From the NCBI GenBank assembly GCA_910586985.1, contig CAJUKK010000010.1, positions 25,510 to 89,509 of the forward strand: a DNA stretch of 64,000 nucleotides, in the 5' to 3' direction. Both the position numbers and the translations under genes were made by a program. Below are positions 1 to 8,510 of this stretch, one piece after another; within the stretch, counting starts at the first letter, position 1, and every line of letters begins with the position of its first letter. The notes below the pieces were generated by a model, which was not told where the DNA came from, searched no databases, and saw only the letters and a list, made by a program, of their open reading frames with translations. This DNA comes from an uncultured Christensenellaceae bacterium. GTDB taxonomy: Bacteria > Bacillota > Clostridia > Christensenellales > Borkfalkiaceae.

Positions 1-1161
1 CTCTATTACGGCTATTTAAAGGATGGCGAAATTGCTTTTGCAAGCGAGCCGAAAAATCTTGTTCCGATTTGCGAAGGTCAAGTATTCCCTTTCCCGCCGG
101 GACACTATTGGAAGGGCGGCGCGTTTACCAGTTACCGCGACGTAACGGCGGTAAAAACCGTGAGAAAGGACGATCTTAATACGGTGTGTAAAAATATTCG
201 CGAGAAATTGGTTGCGGGTATCGAAAAACGATTGGATGCCGACGCGCCCGTGGGATATTTGCTCTCGGGCGGACTCGATTCTTCGCTCGTGTGCGCAGTC
301 GCACAAAAGCGGCTTTCAACTCCGATTCGTACGTTTTCCGTAGGAATGAAAAAGGATGCGATCGATTTAAAATATGCAAAAGAAGTCGCGGACTATATCG
401 GCAGCGATCATACGGAAATTTATATGACGCGGGAAGAGGTGCTCTCTTCGCTCGAATTTGTAATAAAATCGCTAGCAACGTTCGACATTACGACGATCCG
501 CGCCAGCATGGGAATGTACCTGATCTGTAAAAAAATACACGAGTCGACGGATATACGCGTGTTGCTGACGGGCGAGATATCCGACGAACTGTTCGGATAT
601 AAGTACACTGATTTTGCGCCGTCTGCCGAAGCGTTTCAAAAGGAATCGCAAAAGCGGGTAAAGGAACTGCATATGTACGACGTTCTGCGTGCCGACCGTT
701 GTATTTCCGTAAACTCGCTCGAGGCGCGCGTACCGTTCGGAGATCTCGGGTTTGTGGAATACGTAATGAGTATCGATCCCGAAATGAAATTAAATAAATA
801 CGATAAAGGCAAATATTTGTTGCGTCGCGCGTTCGAAGGCGATTATTTACCGAAAGAAATTTTATATCGCGAAAAAGCGGCTTTCTCCGATGCCGTCGGA
901 CATTCCATGGTGGATGATTTAAAGGAATACGCCGAAGAAAAATATGGGGGCGATTGGGAGCAGCTTGCCCGAAAATACGATTATCATTGCAAACCGTTTA
1001 CGAAAGAATCGCTTTTATACCGTGAGATTTTTGAAAAGTATTATCCGAAACAGGCGGGTATGATCGCGGATTTTTGGATGCCGAACAAGGAGTGGGAAGG
1101 CTGCAATGTAAACGATCCGTCCGCCCGCGTGCTTTCCAATTACGGCGCGAGCGGAAAATAA
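1..1161 (+). CDS. asnB: Asparagine synthetase B-type, C-terminal part (5' end outside window)
   Basis: The reading frame is open from base 1, so the gene starts upstream of the window; 386 residues remain. The visible part holds the end of the N-terminal glutaminase domain and the whole synthetase domain. The ATP-pyrophosphatase motif SGGLDSS is clear, as are the following FSVGM and LTGEISDELFGY stretches that in the family form the AMP/aspartate pocket. The expected reaction is ATP-dependent amidation of aspartate with glutamine-derived ammonia in the cytoplasm. The end SNYGASGK is the usual C-terminus of long bacterial AsnB proteins. A hairpin terminator follows at once, so the gene ends its transcription unit. 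Confidence 0.93.
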   Translation, partial: LYYGYLKDGEIAFASEPKNLVPICEGQVFPFPPGHYWKGGAFTSYRDVTAVKTVRKDDLNTVCKNIREKLVAGIEKRLDADAPVGYLLSGGLDSSLVCAVAQKRLSTPIRTFSVGMKKDAIDLKYAKEVADYIGSDHTEIYMTREEVLSSLEFVIKSLATFDITTIRASMGMYLICKKIHESTDIRVLLTGEISDELFGYKYTDFAPSAEAFQKESQKRVKELHMYDVLRADRCISVNSLEARVPFGDLGFVEYVMSIDPEMKLNKYDKGKYLLRRAFEGDYLPKEILYREKAAFSDAVGHSMVDDLKEYAEEKYGGDWEQLARKYDYHCKPFTKESLLYREIFEKYYPKQAGMIADFWMPNKEWEGCNVNDPSARVLSNYGASGK

Positions 1162-1183
1162 GAGATTGTAATTCAATCAGAGA

Positions 1184-1222
1184 AGGCGTTCCGAAGAGAC
1201 ATTTTGGAACGCCCTTTTATTT
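1184..1222 (+). terminator. Rho-independent terminator after asnB
   Basis: GGCGTTCC pairs with GGAACGCC over a 13-nt loop and is followed by CTTTTATTT. Confidence 0.8.
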
Positions 1223-1237
1223 CTCCGTTAAAATCAC

Positions 1238-1266
1238 TTTACAAAATAAAGGAAATATTTTATAAT
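1238..1266 (+). promoter_or_regulatory. Promoter placing the transcription start at the ATG of the next gene
   Basis: TTTACA (1238-1243), a 17-bp spacer and TATAAT (1261-1266). Only 6 bases separate the -10 box from ATG 1273, so the mRNA should be leaderless. Confidence 0.7.
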
Positions 1267-1272
1267 TTTCCT

Positions 1273-2142
1273 ATGATAAAAGTTGCGGACGGATGGAAGG
1301 AATATTCCGTCGTCGCCACGGGCGACGGCTATAAGTTGGAGCGTTGGAAAGACGTGGTGCTGTTGCGTCCCGATCCGCAGGTGATCTGGAAATCGCAGAG
1401 AGATATTTTCTCCTATCCCGGGGTGAACGCTGTCTATCACCGTAGCGAAAAGGGCGGCGGAGGCTGGGAGTTTAAAAAGCCTATGCCGCAGGAGTGGAAC
1501 GTATCTTACCGTAATCTGACGTTTAAAGTTAAGCCCATGGGGTTTAAGCATACGGGACTTTTTCCCGAACAGGCGGTGAATTGGGACGTAACGTCGGAAC
1601 TTATTCAAAAGCGTCGGCAGAAAGGCGGGGCGGTCAAAGTACTTAATCTTTTCGCGTATACCGGCGGAGCGACCGTCTCCTGTGCAAAAGCGGGCGCGGA
1701 GGTTGTGCACGTAGACGCGGCAAAAGGAATGGTGGAGCGCGCGGGTGAAAATGCGCGGCTTTCCGGAATCGAAAGCGGAATCCGCTACATTGTGGACGAT
1801 TGCATCAAATTTGTGCGCAGAGAGATCCGCCGCGGAAACAAGTACGATGCGGTGATCATGGATCCGCCCTCTTACGGAAGAGGCCCCGGAGGCGAGCTGT
1901 GGAAGATAGAAAACGAACTTTATCCGTTTGTCGAGCTGTGCGGTAAACTTTTATCCGACAACGCGCTCTTTTTCCTCATCAACAGTTACACGACGGGACT
2001 TCAACCGACAGTGTTACATAACATTTTAAAGCTGTGTCTGAAAGGGCGGAGCGGAATATACGACGCATACGAGGTGGGACTTCCTACCGAAGAGGGGATC
2101 GCGCTCCCTTGCGGCGCGGGAGGTATTTACATCAATGAGTGA
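1273..2142 (+). CDS. Class I SAM-dependent rRNA (cytosine-C5) methyltransferase, RlmI/RlmK-like
   Basis: 289 residues. The SAM-binding motif LNLFAYTGGATVSCAKAG and the motif IV stretch VIMDPPSYGRGP identify a Rossmann-fold methyltransferase of the RlmI/RsmB-like group, which methylates a base in 23S rRNA. I chose ATG 1273 because an upstream in-frame start at 1204 would lie before the -35 box. No Shine-Dalgarno precedes 1273, as expected for a leaderless transcript. The 3' end overlaps the following pseudouridine synthase by 8 bases, so two rRNA-modifying enzymes are translationally coupled. The exact target base is not readable from sequence. Confidence 0.82.
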   Translation: MIKVADGWKEYSVVATGDGYKLERWKDVVLLRPDPQVIWKSQRDIFSYPGVNAVYHRSEKGGGGWEFKKPMPQEWNVSYRNLTFKVKPMGFKHTGLFPEQAVNWDVTSELIQKRRQKGGAVKVLNLFAYTGGATVSCAKAGAEVVHVDAAKGMVERAGENARLSGIESGIRYIVDDCIKFVRREIRRGNKYDAVIMDPPSYGRGPGGELWKIENELYPFVELCGKLLSDNALFFLINSYTTGLQPTVLHNILKLCLKGRSGIYDAYEVGLPTEEGIALPCGAGGIYINE

Positions 2143-2851
2143 AAACGCCAAAGATAAAGAACTTACGATCTTGCACGAAGATAATCATGTGATCGTTGTA
2201 TATAAGCCGCAAAACATTGCGTCCTGTCCCGACGAGAGCGGGGACGACAATCTGCTTGATCGCGTAAAACGTTATGTAAAGACGGCGTACAATAAGCAGG
2301 GGAACGTATATATCGGTCTCGTCCACAGACTCGACCGACCTACGGGCGGCGTGATGGTGTTTGCCAAAACGAGCAAGGCGGCGGCGCGGCTCACCGATCA
2401 GATGAAGTCGGGCGATTTCGAAAAGAAGTATCTCGCCGTATTGTGCGGCGTTCCCAATCCGGACAGGGGCACGCTTACGGGATATTTAAAAAAGAATACG
2501 ATCAACAATATGGTTTATCTGTGTACGCAGGGTACGGACGGCGCAAAATTCGCCTCTTTGGATTATCGGATCGTCGATCGGAAGGAAGGGTTCTCGCTTG
2601 CAGACGTGAAGTTGCATACGGGCAGAAGTCATCAGATCCGCGTGCAGATGGCGGGGATTGCACACCCTGTTTACGGCGATATGCGCTACGGCGGAGAGTA
2701 TGCGGTTAAGGGCAAACTTGCGCTTTGGGCTTATTCGCTTGCGTTTACGCATCCCGTTACGGGGGAGCGGCTGCGTTTTCTTTTAGAGCCGCCCGCAGAC
2801 GAAATTCCGTGGAAACGTTTCGACGTTGCGGGAGCGATGCGTCTCATATAA
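2135..2851 (+). CDS. RluA-family pseudouridine synthase
   Basis: 238 residues, starting inside the methyltransferase gene. The catalytic motif HRLDRPTGGVMVFAKTSKAA carries the active-site aspartate of the RluA/RsuA superfamily, and GRSHQIRVQMAGIAHPVYGD is the conserved second block. There is no N-terminal S4 RNA-binding domain; the protein begins almost directly with the catalytic core, as in the short RluA-type enzymes. It should isomerise uridine to pseudouridine in rRNA or tRNA. Coupling to the upstream methyltransferase supports a joint role in ribosome modification. Confidence 0.88.
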   Translation: MSENAKDKELTILHEDNHVIVVYKPQNIASCPDESGDDNLLDRVKRYVKTAYNKQGNVYIGLVHRLDRPTGGVMVFAKTSKAAARLTDQMKSGDFEKKYLAVLCGVPNPDRGTLTGYLKKNTINNMVYLCTQGTDGAKFASLDYRIVDRKEGFSLADVKLHTGRSHQIRVQMAGIAHPVYGDMRYGGEYAVKGKLALWAYSLAFTHPVTGERLRFLLEPPADEIPWKRFDVAGAMRLI

Positions 2852-2922
2852 GCGGATTTTGCAGAACGTGTGAGTTTTTTGCGAAAACTTTTAATTTTCA
2901 ATGCAAGATAAGCGCATACCGC

Positions 2923-2951
2923 TTGACGGAAGTTGAATTTTTGTGTAAAAT
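2923..2951 (+). promoter_or_regulatory. Promoter of the secreted membrane protein gene
   Basis: TTGACG (2923-2928), 17-bp spacer, TAAAAT (2946-2951), about 40 bases before the start codon. Confidence 0.6.
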
Positions 2952-2991
2952 AATACGGTAAACGGGTCGATATGCCCGTGTGGAGCTGTTC

Positions 2992-5259
2992 ATGAATAAA
3001 GTCAGAATACGTTTATTATCAATTTTTGCGCTTGGCGCGCTCATACTCCTGACGCTCGCGTTTGCGTTCGGAGCGATTTCACCCGTCCGCGCGGGTGCGG
3101 CAACCACCCATAATCCCGACAGTATATTTACGGCGGGTTCCGGCGGGGCGGTCAGCGCGTCCGAAAAAAGCGAAGGCGGCGAATCCTACGTTCAGTTTAA
3201 ACTTGAAAACGAGGGAAAAACACATTTTCGTCGCGATCTTGCGCTCAAATGGTATGAAGAGGTCAAAACTTCCGCGGAAGAGGATTCTGAGGGCGGCGAA
3301 GAATCGCAGGCTGACGAGGACAAGGTGATTACGCCCGAGGCGAAACTCGGATATTTTAATATAAGATTTTCTTTCCCCGAAGTAAACTTCGAAACGTTTA
3401 CGCTTACTTTTGTCAGCGCGCAGGAGAGCGTCGATAAGGACGAAAAGACGACGAATGCGCTCATTTTCACGGTTAAGGACGGAAAACTTGCGTTGTCCGT
3501 TAAAAACGGAGACAGCGATCCCGTGGACAGCGGAAACGCGATAGAGGACATGTTTGCTGATATCACCGTTTCCTTCACTCAGGAAGAGGGCGACGATAAA
3601 GAGGGTGCGTTTGCCGTGATTGTCAACGGCGTCAATGCGGGTAGGTTCACCAACATCGGCGGTTATTACATGGAATACAGCACTTCGCGCGATCCGCTGA
3701 CTTTTACGGCGGAGGGCGGCGCGCTTGCTGCGGAGACTGATCCCAAGAGCCAGATTGTCCTTGTAAAAGAGATGAACAATCAGTCGTTTGTACTCAATGA
3801 CAGCAGTATGGTGACGGACAGCATCGATCCCGTTCTCGTCGTCAATGAGGCGGTCAATTCGTTCCAGCTCGGACAGAAATTCAGCTTATCTTGTAAATTG
3901 ATCGATGTGTGCGGTTCTTCCCGTTCCCTCAGCACGATTACGAGCGAATATTATATGTATAAAGCGCCTGCATCGGGCGAAGAGGCGGCAAAGCCTGAAT
4001 ACAAATCCCTTTCCACCTCCACTTACTTAATGCCCGTTGCGGGAAATGAAGAGGCGGCGGAAGAGTTCGTTTCCATACGTTTCCGTCTCGACGACGGCAG
4101 AACGCTCGGAAGCGACGAAAAACGCGGATATGCGTATCTGAGCTGGTATGTTGCGGACAATGCTCTTACCGAGCACGACGGTACCGATTACATTACCGTA
4201 AACCGCAACAGCGACGGTCCTAATTACACGACGGTTATCAAAGACGTGAACGGCGAAAGCGTTGCCGATACTTCCGAGGAGGCGATTGCGCGCATCGAGG
4301 CGTACCGCGCGCTTGTGGAAGAAGCGAGCAAAGACCTGAATGCGGGGAGCGGCGCATATTTCTATCTTCCTTCTCTTCGCGATCTGATCGTCGACGATAA
4401 TACCGACTATCGGAATCTGAAATTCAGCGTCTACTATAAAGATCAGACATCGAGTACGGCGAAGTCCGCAACATCGCTCGATTACAATAAGCTCAAGATC
4501 GAAATCAGCAAGAAGGGAAATTATTCTTTCCGCGTTGTGGCGACGGACAAGCTCGGAAACGGCATGCAACTGATGCAGGACGGGATTCCCGTAGCGGTTA
4601 CTTCGTCCAACGTTTGGGATTTCGACTGTATTCCGCAGTTTGATTTCGTAGCGCACAGCAAAGGCGCTGTGATCGAAAAACCCGATGCGCCCGCTAAGGG
4701 ATATTTGGACGGCGCGTATACAGTAGAGAGCTTTGACATCGTTGCGATTTCGGGATACAAGAGCGAATATAAGCTCTATTACTTCGAGCAGGATAAATAT
4801 ATTGCGGATGGCAATTCGATGCCTTCTTACGAGGCGCTTGTAGAAGATCCCGAAAAGTATGCGATCGATAAATATGTAACTGAGATTCGTGCCTTTGACG
4901 ATTCCGTAAGCGAAGACGATGCGGCGTGGGAAAAGACGGACAACGATTACTATTGGAGACCGTCGTCCCGCACGTTCCGTCCGCAGAAGACAGGGTATTA
5001 TTTCGTCAAGGTCGAGGTGACCGACGTAGATTATTTCAACGACGTGCAGACTGCTTATCAGGTGATTGAAGTAAGCAACAATATCGACGAGATCAAAGGC
5101 GAGACTTATTGGTTGCAGAATAATATCACGGCGGTTGTGTTGTTCTCGATCTCGGGTGTACTTGCGATTGCTTTGATTGTGTTGCTGTTTATTAAGCCTT
5201 CCGATAAAAAGGTGGAAGAGGTCGATCTCAGTAAGCTTAAGGGTAGAAAGAAAAATTAA
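2992..5259 (+). CDS. Large secreted, C-terminally membrane-anchored protein of unknown function
   Basis: 755 residues from ATG 2992; a GTG at 2980 is an alternative, but GGAG at 2982-2985 fits ATG 2992. An N-terminal signal peptide (about residues 1-33, ending near VRAGAA) leads into a long acidic extracellular region without a recognisable enzyme motif. Several stretches look like beta-sandwich repeats, for example two segments reading YSFRVVATDKLGNG and YYFVKVEVTDVDYF. One transmembrane helix near the end (VVLFSISGVLAIALIVLLFI) is followed by a basic tail. It is probably a surface protein displayed from the cytoplasmic membrane. It stands alone between its own promoter and terminator. I do not recognise the family. 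Confidence 0.72.
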   Translation: MNKVRIRLLSIFALGALILLTLAFAFGAISPVRAGAATTHNPDSIFTAGSGGAVSASEKSEGGESYVQFKLENEGKTHFRRDLALKWYEEVKTSAEEDSEGGEESQADEDKVITPEAKLGYFNIRFSFPEVNFETFTLTFVSAQESVDKDEKTTNALIFTVKDGKLALSVKNGDSDPVDSGNAIEDMFADITVSFTQEEGDDKEGAFAVIVNGVNAGRFTNIGGYYMEYSTSRDPLTFTAEGGALAAETDPKSQIVLVKEMNNQSFVLNDSSMVTDSIDPVLVVNEAVNSFQLGQKFSLSCKLIDVCGSSRSLSTITSEYYMYKAPASGEEAAKPEYKSLSTSTYLMPVAGNEEAAEEFVSIRFRLDDGRTLGSDEKRGYAYLSWYVADNALTEHDGTDYITVNRNSDGPNYTTVIKDVNGESVADTSEEAIARIEAYRALVEEASKDLNAGSGAYFYLPSLRDLIVDDNTDYRNLKFSVYYKDQTSSTAKSATSLDYNKLKIEISKKGNYSFRVVATDKLGNGMQLMQDGIPVAVTSSNVWDFDCIPQFDFVAHSKGAVIEKPDAPAKGYLDGAYTVESFDIVAISGYKSEYKLYYFEQDKYIADGNSMPSYEALVEDPEKYAIDKYVTEIRAFDDSVSEDDAAWEKTDNDYYWRPSSRTFRPQKTGYYFVKVEVTDVDYFNDVQTAYQVIEVSNNIDEIKGETYWLQNNITAVVLFSISGVLAIALIVLLFIKPSDKKVEEVDLSKLKGRKKN

Positions 5260-5267
5260 TTTATGCG

Positions 5268-5306
5268 ATTAAAATACGGCGCAGAAGTTGCGCCGTATTT
5301 TTTAAT
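5268..5306 (+). terminator. Rho-independent terminator
   Basis: ATACGGCGC pairs with GCGCCGTAT across AGAAGTT and runs into TTTTTT; the A-rich 5' side could also serve the other strand. Confidence 0.85.
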
Positions 5307-5363
5307 CTTATTCGGCGCATATTTGATTGCGGTTTGCGCAAGCTGAGTGTGGGAGGAACAACT

Positions 5364-5603
5364 ATGGTAATTGCAAACCTGATCGCTTATATCCTTGTGT
5401 TGACCGGTGCAGTCAATTGGGGACTTTACGGATTGTTTAATTTCAATCTCGTCTCCGCAATTTTTACTGAACCGCGCAACATCGGCGCAATCATCGTCTA
5501 TTCGCTTATTGCGCTTGCCGCGCTTTGGCTGATCATTTCGCCGATGATTACGAACGGCGCTTTGAAATTGCAGGGCGGACGCGAAGTTCGTACAGATAAT
5601 TAA
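5364..5603 (+). CDS. DUF378 family small membrane protein
   Basis: 79 residues. ATG 5364 follows GGGAGG (5351-5356), which decides it over an in-frame start 10 codons earlier. Two hydrophobic helices (ANLIAYILVLTGAVNWGLYG and AIIVYSLIALAALWLIISPM) and the motif GAVNWGLYGLF are the signature of DUF378 (YuzA-like), a small inner-membrane family of unknown function. It is monocistronic and followed by a terminator. Confidence 0.85.
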   Translation: MVIANLIAYILVLTGAVNWGLYGLFNFNLVSAIFTEPRNIGAIIVYSLIALAALWLIISPMITNGALKLQGGREVRTDN

Positions 5604-5615
5604 AAAACAAGTTTT

Positions 5616-5654
5616 AATGCCGACGGAATATTTTTTGTTCCGTCGGCATTCTTT
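5616..5654 (+). terminator. Rho-independent terminator
   Basis: AATGCCGACGGAA pairs with TTCCGTCGGCATT and runs into CTTTATT; it ends only 5 bases before feoA, which therefore needs its own start signal or readthrough. Confidence 0.8.
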
Positions 5655-5659
5655 ATTGT

Positions 5660-5884
5660 ATGACTTTAAACGAACTCAAACGCGGCGATAGCGCGGTCGT
5701 ATTAAGAACGGATGTGCCTTCGCCCATTCGCGAGCGGTTGCGCTCTCTCAATGTTTATCCCAATGCTAAAATTACCGTGGTCAAGGTGTCGCCCATGAAA
5801 AAAACCTATCTTTTACAAGCGGGGAACAGTCAGGTTGCCATGCGCCGCGAAATCGCAGCCATGATACGGGTGTTCCGCACATGA
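5660..5884 (+). CDS. feoA: FeoA-like SH3-domain protein
   Basis: 74 residues, the usual FeoA size. It has the small SH3-like beta-barrel pattern (LNELKRGDSAVVLRTD near the N-terminus, YLLQAGNSQVAMRREIA near the end). FeoA docks on the cytoplasmic side of FeoB and supports ferrous iron uptake. Its stop overlaps the feoB start by 4 bases (ATGA), so the two are translationally coupled. No Shine-Dalgarno is visible before ATG 5660, which sits directly behind the upstream terminator hairpin; no convincing promoter was found either. Confidence 0.88.
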   Translation: MTLNELKRGDSAVVLRTDVPSPIRERLRSLNVYPNAKITVVKVSPMKKTYLLQAGNSQVAMRREIAAMIRVFRT

Positions 5885-7662
5885 AAATTTTGCTTGTCGG
5901 GAATCCGAATGCGGGGAAAAGTACTCTTTTTAACGCGCTTACGGGCGGCAGGGCGCGCGTTGGGAATTGGCACGGCGTTACGGTGGGCGCGCTTTGTAAA
6001 GAAACGACGATCGGCGAAAAGCGCGTAGAGATATGCGATCTGCCTGGAATTTATTCTTTGGACAGCATGAGCATGGAAGAAAAGCTTACGCGAGACTATC
6101 TTGCGGAGCACGGCGACGCCGTTCTATTTGTTGCCGAGTGCGCGACGCTCTCCCGCGCGTTGCCTCTGCTCTGCGCACTGAAAAAAGAGGGAAGAAATCT
6201 AGCGCTTGCGCTCACAAAACGGAAACAATTTGAAAAACGCGGCGGGAAATTAAACGAAACTAAATTATCGGAAGAATTAAAAATTCCTGTTTTTACGGCG
6301 GAGAAACTTTCCCGCAGTGCGCTGAAGGAACGCATTTCTGCCTGTTTTGCTATGCCGAAAGTTGAAGGCGATGCAAAAGAACAGTTGTCGGTACGCGCTT
6401 ACACGCCGCAATCAAACGCGCTTACACGGACAGAAAAGCTTTTTTTGAGCGGATATTTTTGCATACCGCTTTTTTTGTGTATTCTTTTCACAACGTTTTA
6501 TCTCACGTTTGCAAGCGGCAGTTTAGGTGATTTTTTAAAAAGCGGCATTGAAAACTTTTTCTGCGGATTTTTGGCGGGGAAAGCGGAAAACATTCCTTCG
6601 CCCGTGCTCCGTAGCTTTCTCGTTGACGGAATTTTGACGGGGACGGGCGGAGTCCTCAGCTTTTTACCGCAGATCGCTATTTTGTATCTTGCGCTTATTC
6701 TGATGGAAGAAAGCGGACTTATGTCGCGTCTTGCTTATCATACCGACGGGATATTTTCGGCAGTAGGACTCAACGGAAGAGCATTTTTTTCCTTGCTCAT
6801 GGGGTTTGGATGTACGGCTGCCGCCATTACTTCTACGAGAGGATTGGACGATAAACGCATACAGCGTCGGGCCATTCTCTGTCTTCCTTATGTGTCGTGC
6901 AGTGCAAAGTTGCCTGTCTACCTTGTTATTGCCTCCTCATTTTGCAATGATCCTTTTCCCGCGGTGCTCTTTTTCTATGCGTTAGGTGTTGCAATTTCTC
7001 TGATCGTCGCTCTTTTTATCCGCAGGGAAAATCCGCCGTTCCTTATGGAGCTTGCGCCGTTACAATTGCCTCGTCCGCTTTTCGTCGCAAAATCCTTGTG
7101 TTTTCAGATGAAACAGTTTATAATAAAGACGGCGACGGTCATACTTGCCTTTTTTATTGCGTCGTGGCTCCTGTCATCGTTCAGTTTCGCGTTTACGTTC
7201 TGCGGAGAGGAGGAAAGCATGCTTGCGTCTGTATGCCGCAGGATTTCCTTTTTGTTTGCACCCATCGGCTGTAACGATTGGCGGATTGCTTATGCGGCGG
7301 TTTCGGGATTATTTGCTAAGGAGAACGTTGCCGGAGTTCTGCTTACGTTCTGCGGCGGGTTTCCTTACGGCGCGCAAAGCGCGCTCGCGTTCGGCGCGTT
7401 TCTGCTTACGTGCTCGCCGTGCGTCTCTGCGATCGCCGCTTGCGCGCGGGAAACGGGTTGGAAACACGCGATTATTTATGCCGCGTTACAAACGTTGAGC
7501 GCATTGTTATTTGCATATGCCGTCTATTTCGCGGTTACGGGAGGCGCGGTATATCTTGCGATTGCCGCCACGCCGCTGATCGGATTATTCATATTGGGAA
7601 AGAAAAAAGTTGAAAAAATTCACCGTAAAAGAAACAAATTCGCTGAAAAACTTCACAGATAA
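5881..7662 (+). CDS. feoB: FeoB-type ferrous iron transporter with an atypical G domain
   Basis: 593 residues, shorter than many FeoB proteins (about 650-770). The N-terminal G domain shows G1 GNPNAGKST (residues 7-15), G2 NWHGVTV and G3 DLPGIYS. The G4 position, normally NMxD, reads LTKRK: the guanine-reading Asn and Asp are both gone. The membrane part follows with the Gate-like segment FSLLMGFGCTAAAITSTRGL, and VSCSAKLPVYLVI holds the Cys-containing motif of the family. The protein should import Fe(II) across the cytoplasmic membrane. The lost G4 residues suggest changed nucleotide specificity or regulation. The last 18 codons overlap the next gene. Confidence 0.88.
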   Translation: MKILLVGNPNAGKSTLFNALTGGRARVGNWHGVTVGALCKETTIGEKRVEICDLPGIYSLDSMSMEEKLTRDYLAEHGDAVLFVAECATLSRALPLLCALKKEGRNLALALTKRKQFEKRGGKLNETKLSEELKIPVFTAEKLSRSALKERISACFAMPKVEGDAKEQLSVRAYTPQSNALTRTEKLFLSGYFCIPLFLCILFTTFYLTFASGSLGDFLKSGIENFFCGFLAGKAENIPSPVLRSFLVDGILTGTGGVLSFLPQIAILYLALILMEESGLMSRLAYHTDGIFSAVGLNGRAFFSLLMGFGCTAAAITSTRGLDDKRIQRRAILCLPYVSCSAKLPVYLVIASSFCNDPFPAVLFFYALGVAISLIVALFIRRENPPFLMELAPLQLPRPLFVAKSLCFQMKQFIIKTATVILAFFIASWLLSSFSFAFTFCGEEESMLASVCRRISFLFAPIGCNDWRIAYAAVSGLFAKENVAGVLLTFCGGFPYGAQSALAFGAFLLTCSPCVSAIAACARETGWKHAIIYAALQTLSALLFAYAVYFAVTGGAVYLAIAATPLIGLFILGKKKVEKIHRKRNKFAEKLHR

Positions 7663-8419
7663 CACTTGCGCGCAGGCGTCGATGTGTTTTCGTACGCTTT
7701 TGAAGGGAAAAGATATTAAAGTCAACGGAAAAAAAGTTTGTGCCGACATGATTTTAAAGAAAGGCGATGAAGTATGTTATTATATGTCGCAGGCGCAGGA
7801 GAGTAAAAAGGCGTTTGAAATCGTCTACGAGGACGCAAACGTTATCGTTGTTGATAAGCTGAGCGGCGTTAATTCCGAGGCGGTTTTCAGTGAAATCGCA
7901 TCGTGCGGCGAGGCGTATTTTATTCACAGACTTGACCGCAACACGGAAGGGTTGATGATTTTTGCGCGTACGGAGAGGGCGGAGGCGGAATTGCTTTCAG
8001 CGTTTCGCGATCGGCGTATAGAAAAAACGTATTATGCGCTTGTCATAGGGCAAATGCCGTCCGCTCATGCGGTGGCGCGGGCGTATCTGAAAAAGGATGA
8101 AAAGAAAGCGCGCGTCTTTGTGTCTGCATTAAAGACGCAGGGTGAAGAGATCGTTACCGAGTATGAGGTGGTAGAGGAGCGCGGCGAAACGAGTCTTTTG
8201 AAGATTACGCTGCATACGGGAAAGACGCATCAGATTCGCGCGCATCTTGCCTTTCTCGGGCATCCGGTCGTGGGGGACGGGAAATACGGAGACGGTGAAT
8301 TTAACCGTAAAGAGCATGCGACACGGCAACGTTTGCTTGCAAAACAGCTACGGTTTCAACTACAGGGCAATCTTTCCTACCTGAACGATAAGCAGTTTGT
8401 ATCAAAAAAATTTTTATAA
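7610..8419 (+). CDS. Pseudouridine synthase with N-terminal S4 domain, RluD/RluC-like
   Basis: 269 residues from a TTG start at 7610, inside the end of feoB (53-bp overlap), preceded by GGGAAAG. This start is needed to keep the S4-like RNA-binding domain (residues 1-60, with LLKGKDIKVNGKKV). The catalytic block HRLDRNTEGLMIFARTERA carries the nucleophilic Asp, and GKTHQIRAHLAFLGHPVVGD is the second signature. It modifies uridines in rRNA. Cotranslation with feoB appears incidental rather than functional. Confidence 0.87.
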   Translation: MKKFTVKETNSLKNFTDNTCAQASMCFRTLLKGKDIKVNGKKVCADMILKKGDEVCYYMSQAQESKKAFEIVYEDANVIVVDKLSGVNSEAVFSEIASCGEAYFIHRLDRNTEGLMIFARTERAEAELLSAFRDRRIEKTYYALVIGQMPSAHAVARAYLKKDEKKARVFVSALKTQGEEIVTEYEVVEERGETSLLKITLHTGKTHQIRAHLAFLGHPVVGDGKYGDGEFNRKEHATRQRLLAKQLRFQLQGNLSYLNDKQFVSKKFL

Positions 8420-8422
8420 TTG

Positions 8423-8460
8423 AAAAAGAGGACTGAAATTTACTTGACAGTCTCTTTTTT
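8423..8460 (+). terminator. Terminator overlapping the arsR promoter
   Basis: AAAAAGAGGACTG pairs with CAGTCTCTTTTTT (one bulged G) and ends in a T run. The loop and 3' arm contain the -35 box of the next promoter. Confidence 0.7.
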
Positions 8461-8472
8461 ATATGATAATAT
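8444..8472 (+). promoter_or_regulatory. Promoter of the arsR-P1B ATPase operon
   Basis: TTGACA (8444-8449) with TAATAT (8467-8472) after 17 bp. The -10 box abuts the operator palindrome. Confidence 0.65.
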
Positions 8473-8491
8473 ATGAACAGTTATTCATATA
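8470..8491 (+). promoter_or_regulatory. ArsR/SmtB-type operator
   Basis: Perfect inverted repeat TATATGAA-N6-TTCATATA directly at the -10 region. It closely resembles the 12-2-12 palindromes bound by SmtB, CzrA and CadC repressors, so metal-relieved autorepression is expected. Confidence 0.8.
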
Positions 8492-8510
8492 TTTATATAT
8501 TGGAGGGATT

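Noticed and set aside
5604..5659. Promoter for feoA
   Set aside because: No convincing -35/-10 pair found; the space is filled by a terminator hairpin.
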